Source: Thereva unica (taxonomy: Eukaryota > Arthropoda > Insecta > Diptera > Therevidae). From it: a DNA stretch of 64,000 nt. Numbering within the stretch: position 1 is the first letter of the stretch; the number at the start of each line of letters is the position of its first letter. A model generated the notes under the pieces. That model was not told the DNA's origin. It did no database searches and saw only the letters and a list, made by a program, of their open reading frames with translations. The translations under genes were made by a program, and so were the position numbers. The stretch spans positions 115,737,163 to 115,801,162 of the forward strand of contig OX465284.1 of assembly GCA_949987705.1 (NCBI GenBank). The letters run 5' to 3'. Shown piece by piece: positions 56,347 to 64,000 of this stretch.

Positions 56347-58806
56347 CTAATCGTTGGGTGTTGCGAAACTTACTTTCTTTTTCCTAACGGCTGGCCCTTC
56401 GTATGTTCTTGGCCTAGGTGTTGATGTCGTATTATCTTCATTTGTTATATCTTGTAATATTGCTGGTTTCAGTCGGTCTATTGAAACATTGATATGTTTG
56501 CCATTCATGTCTATTGTATAGTAAGCGTCGCTATCTCGCTTGATCACTTGATGAGGTCCGGTGTAAGGCTGGTCAAGTGGCTTCTTTGTACCATCAACTC
56601 TCATAAACACATGTGTGCAAGTGGCGAGGTTCTTGTGTATGAATATCCTTGGCTTGTTGTGGTGTGCCGTTTCACGTGGACGCAGTTCCCTCATACGTTC
56701 TCTTAACGCTTCTTTGAAAATTGTTTGGTCCGCTTGGAAATTGTCTTGCATGAAGAACTCCCCAGGTATCCGCAATGTCGTACCGAAAACCAGTTCAGCG
56801 CTGGATGAGCCAATGTCGTCCTTCAAACAGTTCCTTAATCCCAGCATTACGACAGGTAGCACTTGTACCCAGTCTTCGTTTTCGTGCCATTTGATGGCTG
56901 CCTTGAGTGATCGATGCCATCGTTCTATCATACCGTTCGCTTGGGGATGATATGCTGTAGTGCGTTTCCTATGACTGCCAATCATTCTGGCAAATGCCTC
57001 GAAAATTTGAGAGTCGAACTGTGTGCCTCTGTCAGTTGTTATTACTGCTGGTGTACCATATCTCGCTATCCAAGTTTCAAAGATTGCATCAACAACCGTT
57101 TGTGCTGTGATGTCTTTTATTGGAATTGCTTCCGGCCACCGTGTAAAGCGGTCAATCATGGTTAAACAGTACCTGTATCCGCGTACTTCCCTCATTGGAC
57201 CTACAATGTCGATGTGTATATGCTGAAAACGTTCATCCGGCATATCGATGTGTTCTGGTCGACGCTTCGTGTGTCTACTAATCTTTGAGCGTTGGCACGG
57301 TAAGCAAGTTCGTGCCCATTCCGTAATGTCTTTATTCATTCGTGGCCAAATAAACTTCTTCGCTATAGCTTTTCGTGTTGCTTTCCCGCTACCGTGGGCG
57401 GTATTATGCACATTATCGAAAATCCTCTTTCTCAATGTTATTGGAATATAAGGTCTTATCGCATCAGTTGATACATCGCAATATACGACCGTATCAGTAC
57501 CTGTTAAACGTAACCTCTTGAATTTTATCGCTCCCGGCTGTTCGATTAATTGCTTCATTTCTGGGTCTTTTTCTTGTTCAATTGCAATCTCCTCAGTTGT
57601 GACGCAGACTGGTAGTTCAATATCATTTATTCGTGATAACGTGTCTGCAACGTCGTTCTCGTTACCGGCGATGTGTCGAATGTCCGTTGTATATTGACTA
57701 ATCAAATCAAGTTGCCTTTGTTGTCTTGGAGATGCCTTTGAAGCTTTTTGGTTAAAAGCATAGGCCAACGGTTTATGGTCTGTAAAGATCGTGGTACCTC
57801 GTCCTTCGATCATGTGCTTGAAAAATTTTATCGCTAAAAAAATCGCGAGTAGTTCCTTGTCGTAAGCGCTGTACTTTGATTGAGTTTCTGTAATTTTCTT
57901 TGAAAAAAATCCCAGTGGCTGTTTTTCACCACCTATTTCTTGTTCCAGAACTGCTCCTATAGCGGTGTCAGATGCGTCAGTGGTCAAGTACAGTTGGGTT
58001 CCCTCCGCAGGATGAGCTATAAGAGTGGCTCTCGCTAGGGTATCCTTGCACGTACTGAATGCTTCGTCTGCTTCCGTATTCCATTCTACCGGTCTCTTGT
58101 CCCTCTTTTTCGCTCCAGTAGTTAAGGCATGCAGCGGTGCCTGTATTCTTGCAGCGTCCTTAATGCACCTTCTATAAAAATTGATCATTCCCAAAAACCT
58201 CCGTAATTCCATTATGTTGTTAGGTTTTGGGAATTCGAGAATAGCGCGTACTCGGTGTTCGAGTGGTCTGATGCCTTCGCCGGTCACTTCGTATCCTAGG
58301 TATTCAACCTTGTCTTGACCCCAGTGGCATTTGCTAAGTTTGATCGTAAGTCCAAACTCCTTCAACCTCTCGATGACTTGTCCCACGTGCTCTAAGTGTT
58401 CTTTCCGCGAACGTGATGCAATAATGATATCATCTACGTAACAAAAACAAAAGTCCAGGCCCCTTAGTGCGTTGTCGATAAACCTCTGGAACGATTGCGC
58501 AGCATTCGTTAGTCCGAAAGGCATCACGTTGAACTCGTATAGTCCAAATGGTGTGATTAATGCCGTCTTTTCGCGGTCCTCCGGTGCCATGGGAATTTGG
58601 AAGTAAGCCCTTTCCAAATCCATTGTCGTGAAGAATTTACAACCATGTAGTCGATGAGAAAAATCCTGTATATTCGGAACCGGGTACTTGTCCGGAAGTG
58701 TGATTTTGTTTAGTCGCCTATAATCGCCACAAAGCCTCCATGTGCCATCCTTCTTTTTCCTCATTAGCATCGGGTTAGCGTACGGGCTACATGACGGTCT
58801 GATTAT
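56347..58806 (-). CDS. gypsy pol polyprotein, N-terminally truncated (RT, RNase H, integrase)
   Basis: An unbroken frame of 807 codons from the first Met (58770), open a further 12 codons up to the deletion junction, carries three domains. Reverse transcriptase has YVDD at about residues 111-114 and a preceding TPFGLYEF-VMPFGLTNA block. RNase H begins TDASD (about 264). Integrase has an H-H-C-C zinc site, a D...D...E core (HIDIVGP, TDRGTQFDS, NGMIERWH) and a GPH-V GPY/F-like tail. Gag, protease and the first RT strand are lost. The intact frame suggests recent descent from an active element, but with no N-terminus or promoter-proximal leader it should not make a functional polyprotein. No env is present. 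Confidence 0.9.
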   Translation of the reverse strand: MIRPSCSPYANPMLMRKKKDGTWRLCGDYRRLNKITLPDKYPVPNIQDFSHRLHGCKFFTTMDLERAYFQIPMAPEDREKTALITPFGLYEFNVMPFGLTNAAQSFQRFIDNALRGLDFCFCYVDDIIIASRSRKEHLEHVGQVIERLKEFGLTIKLSKCHWGQDKVEYLGYEVTGEGIRPLEHRVRAILEFPKPNNIMELRRFLGMINFYRRCIKDAARIQAPLHALTTGAKKRDKRPVEWNTEADEAFSTCKDTLARATLIAHPAEGTQLYLTTDASDTAIGAVLEQEIGGEKQPLGFFSKKITETQSKYSAYDKELLAIFLAIKFFKHMIEGRGTTIFTDHKPLAYAFNQKASKASPRQQRQLDLISQYTTDIRHIAGNENDVADTLSRINDIELPVCVTTEEIAIEQEKDPEMKQLIEQPGAIKFKRLRLTGTDTVVYCDVSTDAIRPYIPITLRKRIFDNVHNTAHGSGKATRKAIAKKFIWPRMNKDITEWARTCLPCQRSKISRHTKRRPEHIDMPDERFQHIHIDIVGPMREVRGYRYCLTMIDRFTRWPEAIPIKDITAQTVVDAIFETWIARYGTPAVITTDRGTQFDSQIFEAFARMIGSHRKRTTAYHPQANGMIERWHRSLKAAIKWHENEDWVQVLPVVMLGLRNCLKDDIGSSSAELVFGTTLRIPGEFFMQDNFQADQTIFKEALRERMRELRPRETAHHNKPRIFIHKNLATCTHVFMRVDGTKKPLDQPYTGPHQVIKRDSDAYYTIDMNGKHINVSIDRLKPAILQDITNEDNTTSTPRPRTYEGPAVRKKKVSFATPND

Positions 58807-58976
58807 TTATGACAATTCCTTAAAGTTAAAATAATAAATTAACCTACGCCTACTGACTAAAACCTTTGGGATTCGCCGCATATAAGTTCAGTGTTTTCGC
58901 CGTGGTTTGTGTACAGCGGTTTGTGTCTATATGTTTGACATGTGGATGTCGCGGTGAACGCATCGTAGTCGCCACA
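58807..58976 (-). repeat. gypsy 5' LTR, truncated to 170 bp
   Basis: Identical over 170 bp to 56151-56320. It stops abruptly at TTATGACAATTCC and passes straight into pol sequence, so the last ~123 bp of the LTR and the leader are gone. TTAT at the junction may be deletion microhomology. Confidence 0.88.
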
Positions 58977-58980
58977 TTGA

Positions 58981-59605
58981 TGAAACTTAAAGCGCCATCT
59001 AGTTGAGAAACCTTGGAAAGTATAGTCTGGCATTTATGTTAATTTAATTACCTTCTACTTTAAAGAATCAACCAAAAAGCGTAATCATAATATTAAATTA
59101 TAAATTAAGATAATAAATATGAAACAATTTGTTTGAATAAAGTTCTTTGCACTATAGTCGTAAAGTAACTACCTGCATATGGCTACCCCTCTATCAACGC
59201 ACGTGTTTTCCCCCCACCATTGAACTGATAACAAACGTCAGATTCGAAATGTGTTGTTTTGCTAGTGACCAAGGCGACCACCGCCTGCCGCAATTTCAGT
59301 ATTACAAAAACTCTAGGCAAATTACTAAGCCTCCATTGGAGTCGAACGCACGAGACGTAAATCGTTTAATAATAGGCAATCAAAACACGACTTGACAGCA
59401 GCAATATTAATTGAAAAAAAAAAACGTCATTCCTCTCCTGAAAAATAATCAAGCTTTATGGGAAAAAAACTGTGATAAGATTACAAGGAATTATCAGTAG
59501 CTCGGATGTAACCACAACGAGAGTAATCGAACATCGGAATTAGTTAATTGTTGACATCTTAAGGAAATATATTTAATTGCATACCGGAAGTAAGAAACAG
59601 TAAAA
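58981..59605 (+). promoter_or_regulatory. 5' flank of the ornithine carrier gene
   Basis: AT-rich DNA without a gene, between the gypsy element and the carrier start codon. The recent insertion ends about 625 bases before the carrier ATG, so it may lie within or close to the carrier's promoter. No TATA box was chosen. Confidence 0.4.
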
Positions 59606-61594
59606 ATGCAGGAAGATATCGGGGATACTGCAAGCTTCAAGACGGGCGTAATAGACTTCACAGCTGGATCCTTAGGTAAGGAAAGACTTATTGAGGTAGT
59701 TCTCTTATATTAAATATCTTTTTACAACAGGTGGTATAGCTCTGGTATACGTCTCACAACCTTTGGACACAGTAAAAGTGAAATTGCAGACCTTTCCGCA
59801 CTTATATAAAAGCATGGTAACATGCCTAGTGCAAACCTACAGGAAGGACGGATTCGCTAGAGGTCTGTACGCCGGGACAATCCCAGCTGTTGTAGCTAAT
59901 GTAGCAGAAAATTCAGTCTTATTTGCTGGCTATGGTGCATGTCAGAATGCAGTTGCTTATGTGCAAGGGAAAAACGCAAAAGAACTATCTATTTTAGGGA
60001 ATGCCTTCTCAGGATTTTTGGCAGCCTTCTTCTCAACATTCACACTGTGCCCCACAGAATTGGTGAAGTGCAAGCTACAGGCTTGCAGGGAAGTATGTGA
60101 ATTTTTCCTTTTCTTATTTGCATGACTTTGATTTGAACGTTTTAAGACAGCACAAATTGGAGAAGGAAATAAACCAAGATTGCACATAACTCCATTCCAA
60201 ATGACGAAGCAGATTTATCGGTCAGAAGGTAAGATAATAATAACTATAAGAAATCTCGCAATTATTTTCCCTGATAAGAACCCCCCACGCAAAGCCTTAT
60301 CACACTGAAGATGAGCGCGATGTTTTCCAATCTCAGCGATTTAATATCGCTGTGGAAGGAGGCATTTCACATATAATTGCGTTTATCGGCCATAAACCTC
60401 TTTTCTTATGTAACGACGTAGAAGTCCTCGATATTTTTGTTATGGAAAATAAGTTTTGTTGACGATAGCATCAGATGTGACGTATTTTTTCTGTAATCAA
60501 TTTATAATCCATTTCCTTTTGATATGGAAATTTATGACTTATAATTTGTTGTGGCACGTGCTTGAAAACAGCGTCGTCAAGGCACACTTGAAATTATTTA
60601 CTACGATATGACAAGGGGTGCTTTCAGTAATGCATACTTGTATGCGCCAAATGCGCATGTTGGACCCGTATTCACTTGCGGCAAAATCATTTGCGCATCC
60701 ATGCAAGTATGCATTAATGAACTTGTTTCGCCATAGTTAAATATGGCGCTTGTTGTCATTTTTGATGTTCTTTTATTTTTAACCAATACTTTGACATTTA
60801 CATCGAAGTGTCTTTTCGTTTGCTTTGAGCTAAATCTGACTGAGCTTCGCAGAGCTAAAACTTGCAAAACTTGCGCACATTTGCATCGCATGCTTGCCTT
60901 TATGAACTCGGTGCAAACGCATACTTGCTTTAATGAAACTAATGAAAACGCAAATATGCGCAAACTGCATTACTGAAAGCACCCAAGTTTTATGTCTGCT
61001 TACGCTCATCTCCAACAATTTTTCTTTCATATTCTGCAACGAAAAAAATGCTTCAATAGCTTGCACTAAAATCATCCAAACTTTGTAATAAATTATCAAA
61101 TTCACAACATTTCCCCATTTCTCAGGCTTTCCAGGTTTCTTCCGAGGCTTAACATCCACATTTGCCCGCGAAATGCCAGGATATTTCTTCTTCTTCGGAG
61201 GCTATGAAGGAGCAAGGGAGCTCCTAAGAGCGTAAGCATCACAAATCATATCCACACAATTATAACTTTTACTAAAACATATTTTCCTAACAATATTCAT
61301 AGTCCACACCAAACCAAAGACGAAATTGGTCCATTAAAAACAATGATAGCTGGTGCTGCAGGCGGTGCTGCCTTATGGACAATGATATTCCCGGCCGATG
61401 TTATTAAGAGTCGAATACAAGTCAATAATCTTAAGAGGAGCATGACTTCAGTGGGTTTAGAGATATTTCGAAATGAGGGGATTTTAGCATTTTACAATGG
61501 TTTATTACCGACTATTTTAAGGACCATTCCAGCAACGGCAACACTGTTTGTTGTTTATGAATACTCGAAAAAATTTATGGAAAATATATTATGA
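59606..61594 (+). CDS. mitochondrial ornithine carrier (SLC25A15/ORC1-like)
   Basis: Five exons, 59606-59675, 59731-60092, 60147-60228, 61126-61231 and 61303-61594, join in phases 1, 0, 1 and 2 and encode 303 aa, the normal size for the family. Three repeats each carry the carrier signature: PLDTVK (34-39), PTELVK (131-136) and PADVIK (237-242). [25 protein letters not shown] and the [14 protein letters not shown] block closely resemble ornithine/citrulline carriers. These exchange cytosolic ornithine for matrix citrulline and protons across the inner membrane. The substrate call rests on this overall likeness. For exon 3 the acceptor at 60146 was chosen because the nearby CAG would bring an early stop. 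The third intron (0.9 kb) contains a MITE. The frame is intact throughout. Confidence 0.93.
60616..60984. mobile_element. 369-bp MITE in a carrier intron
   Basis: Perfect 19-bp inverted termini GGGTGCTTTCAGTAATGCA close the element, and AAG on both outer sides is a probable 3-bp target duplication. Subterminal words such as GCATACTTG and TTTGCGCA repeat near both ends in opposite orientation, giving longer imperfect arms. It has no coding capacity. It lies inside intron 3 of the ornithine carrier, away from splice sites. Confidence 0.8.
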
Positions 61595-61629
61595 CAATAA
61601 TATTTCTTTGTAGAATAGTATTTGTGGTT

Positions 61630-62640
61630 TTTTTATTTGGTAAACTCTATTACGAATCGGATCATGGAATACGAGAAGATTGCTTGCTGATGGACGGCTG
61701 GATGAAGTTCTCAACGAGATGAATCGATATAAAATCAAGATCATGAGACTTAGCGAGACCAGATAGTCCGAGGCGGGGAACATATCTGCCCAAACGGTGA
61801 GTCCTTCTTATATTCTGAGAGAAGCGAAACTGAAAGCCCTATGAGGCGTAATACTCACTAAAAAATCCAGGTCCAGCCTCGATAGCTGGTCACCATTTTC
61901 TGAGAGGATTATTACCGTGCGCCTGCGTACCAGACTAAGAAGAACTACGGTAGTCCAATGCTATGGTCCAGCTAAAGGCGCAGAAGATGACATCAAAGAC
62001 GAGTTCTATATGCGACTGAATGAGGTTTTTCGCTCTATTCCAAGGGAGACATAATTTTTTTAATGGGTGACAACACCGCCCTTGAACACACAATTGGAAA
62101 TCAAGGCCTAAACCAAGTTCTCAATAACACTGGTGAGCTTTTCGTTGACTTTTGTAGTTACCACCAACTCATGGTAGGTGGAACTTACTTTTGCTACAAG
62201 AAGATACACAAAGAGACCTGGGTCCCGCCAGAATTGTTGAAAGCTGATTCAAGCCTCATAGCAAATGCGCTCCTGGAAATAGCATGAAACACCTGCACCT
62301 TTCCGGAGGTTTGGACGGGAGGTATCATAGTCAAAATTCTACTGTGGGCAAAATTTTGTCCCATATATTACTATCTAGGATAAGAGACAGTAGACCGAAC
62401 GATTAGAAGGCAGCAGGCCGGGGCGCCTACAAGTTTTCATCAACAGATGCCTACGTCGTATTCTAAAAATCCGCAGCAAGATAGAACTACGTGAAGGAGA
62501 ACCCTAATAAGCAAAGGCCGCAACAACTGGGAGATCCTGGTCGGAGTTGAAAGCTGTCGCACAAAACAGAGTCCGCTGGAGGGCAACTGTTTCCGCCCTA
62601 TGTCCCATGAGTGATAGCATAAAGAAAGAAGAAGAAATTT
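61630..62640 (+). mobile_element. RTE-like LINE with both ends but no middle
   Basis: The plus strand begins with the start of an RTE endonuclease (GRLDEVLNEMNRYKIKIMRLSETR), continues with SLDSWSPFSERIITVRLRTR and VVQCYGPAKGAEDDIKDEFY, then MGD-N...FVDFCSYHQLMVGGTYF...ETWV. After about 62300 it jumps to the C-terminal end, NRVRWRATVSALCPMS followed by a short A-rich tail. The RT region is absent. It separates the two convergent host genes. Confidence 0.75.
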
Positions 62641-62727
62641 GAGAAAAATCCTATTTTAAGATAAAAGGTTTTCTATTAAAAAAATAACACAAATATTAAC
62701 TTAAACAACGTTTAGACCACCTTCCAC

Positions 62728-64000
62728 TTAAGAAATAAATGAGGACAATCTCCGCCTTAAAAACTGATGCCGATCTTGTATGTTTTCCAGCTCGCGCCAC
62801 TCGAACCAAGGCACCTGGAAAAGAAAATTGAAAGTAAAAAAATTAAATACAAGCAGTTCCTTACTATGACGACTCTATGCCCCAGAATCTCCAGCTGATT
62901 TATTTTCAACTTCAGAAGTCCCGTCATTTTGTCCGTATTCCTCAAGAAATTATTCCATCCAGCCACAACAACTATTACTGTTTCCACACTAGGTTTGTCG
63001 CAATCTCCTAAAAGATGCTTTCTCGTAAGTATTGATCCAGAATAGTCTGCAGGACAATCCTCACTAACTGATAACATTTTTCGTGTGTCCTTATCATAGC
63101 AAATAACGATATCCGGCCGTTGAAAGTGCGGAAGGACGTGCTTTAAAGTGCATACTTTGTACAGTTCTTCGCAATTTTCTTTTATTTCCAGCAATATTCG
63201 ATCAGTCACAGCTAGCTTATATTTGGGATTGCGTTCTGGGATATAATTGGACAAGCATTTGCCCATTGTTCGTATTTGCCGGTCCTGAAGGTGATTACCA
63301 GTGTAGGTATCCTTCAAATTTATCCTTGCATACGAGTCTACACAGAAAATCTCTCTACCAAGAAGCATATTCCTACCGTAGGCGTGTTTTATGAATTTTT
63401 GATCCAGCGCTGCGTTTATTAACTCTTCATCGTGCAGACCGCGCATGCTTAAGTAATGAAGACAGTTGGGATAGCATCTTGGAAATCTAGCTATTTCATC
63501 TGTTCGTTCCTTGATTTTGTGCAGAATTTTAACACAAAGTTCGTCCTCCACTTTTGAGGTGGTGTGGATATCAAAAAGAGATATAACATGACAAATGCGC
63601 TCCATGTCCTTAAGGCGGGTTTTATCCAGGTCTCGATTGATCTTGTGCAGAACTAGCTCAATACTTTTCTCGTGGTACAGCTGAATATCGCATCCGGTTA
63701 ATGAAACGTGAAGACTACTTAGCAACGATATCCTATCAATCTGGGGACAAATCTTGTCCAGTAGCTCTTTCATTAAATCTGTTTGACCTAGCTTGGAAGA
63801 ATATCGAAGAACTTTTAAAATATTCACAAGAGTTATGTCCTCTACGGTGTCCAATTCTTTGATAAGACGTCGATAAATTTTCGCTATTAGCTCAGGATTG
63901 CGGATTGGTGTTTGTGTCTTAAAGAATCCCATTGACATCACCCCGATTTCTTTGAGTGTTAGCGCATCTATACTCTTCTCTAGATTAATTTCAAAGTCAA
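62728..64000 (-). CDS. FAST-kinase-like protein with RAP domain, 5' end outside window
   Basis: The last two exons are 62865 to beyond 64000 and 62728-62814, joined by a 50-bp intron in phase 0. The frame stays open to the window edge, so Met codons near 63940 are internal. The protein part starts with LTLKEIGVMSMGFFKTQT, typical of the FAST_1 region. An alpha-helical FAST_2-like stretch follows, then a C-terminal RAP domain: VVVAGWNNFLRN, KLKINQLEILGHRVVIVPWFEW, ending RRRLSSFIS. FASTK-family proteins work in the mitochondrial matrix on RNA processing and stability, and the RAP fold resembles nucleases of the VSR type. Which FASTKD member this is (1 to 5) cannot be told. It converges with the ornithine carrier across a dead RTE copy. 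Confidence 0.88.

Larger units (their letters stand above)
56028..58976 (-). mobile_element. gypsy LTR retrotransposon, recent, internally deleted
   Basis: On the minus strand the element runs from a truncated 5' LTR (58976-58807), through pol, a GGAAGGGGAGTAG polypurine tract and a full 293-bp 3' LTR (56320-56028; TGTGGCGACT...GCCCCACA). TTGA flanks both ends (56024-56027 and 58977-58980), a 4-bp target duplication as in gypsy elements. The 170 bp shared by the two LTRs are identical, so insertion is recent. The remainder of the 5' LTR, primer-binding site, gag, protease and the first part of RT are missing at a sharp junction at 58806/58807. It needs a full-length relative to move. Confidence 0.92.

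Noticed and set aside
60147..60228. Alternative acceptor CAG at 60150 for carrier exon 3
   Set aside because: That choice shifts the frame and reaches a stop within about 13 codons; the AAG acceptor three-plus bases earlier keeps the conserved frame.
62063..62287. 74-aa frame considered as a host gene between carrier and FASTKD-like gene
   Set aside because: Its sequence continues the RTE endonuclease on either side and belongs to that dead element.
1..64000. CRISPR arrays, operons, phage or bacterial defence modules
   Set aside because: No regularly spaced perfect repeats of the right type and all genes are intron-containing eukaryotic ones; the only regular array is a degenerate satellite.

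Overview
The window is eukaryotic nuclear DNA, almost certainly from a holometabolous insect and most likely a fly (Diptera). Four things point there: an insect gustatory receptor, a thioredoxin-reductase homologue ending in the selenium-free Cys-Cys-Ser tail, GT-AG introns in every gene, and a heavy load of RTE, jockey/I-like, gypsy and mariner remnants plus MITEs. Size and repeat content suggest a large genome; the species cannot be fixed from the sequence alone.

Layout. 1-17 kb has no convincing gene. It holds a 131-bp hairpin MITE, a ~130-bp satellite array, LINE ends, a nested MITE and a 2-kb T-rich low-complexity block. 17.3-18.5 kb is a two-exon gustatory receptor (382 aa). 20.8-22.5 kb is a five-exon, 490-aa thioredoxin-reductase-like gene whose catalytic and cofactor motifs are largely lost although the frame is intact. 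23-28 kb is LINE debris. 29.4-48.9 kb is a seven-exon PR-domain zinc-finger regulator (1689 aa); every splice phase was checked by hand. Its introns carry gypsy, mariner, RTE and other LINE remnants. 49-56 kb is repeat-rich 3' flank with MITEs and an A-rich block. 56.0-59.0 kb is a recent, internally deleted gypsy element with a 4-bp target duplication. 59.6-61.6 kb is a five-exon mitochondrial ornithine carrier (303 aa) with a MITE in one intron. At the right edge lies the 3' part of a FAST-kinase-like RAP-domain gene on the minus strand.

The five host genes are not an operon or an evident pathway. The carrier and the FASTKD-like gene are convergent and both are expected to be mitochondrial, but this may be coincidence. 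The most interesting item is the thioredoxin-reductase-like pseudoenzyme. Next are the several small inverted-terminal-repeat families present in two or three copies, and the recurring RTE copies that keep both ends but lack the middle. No CRISPR, prokaryotic-type or defence-island system is present.
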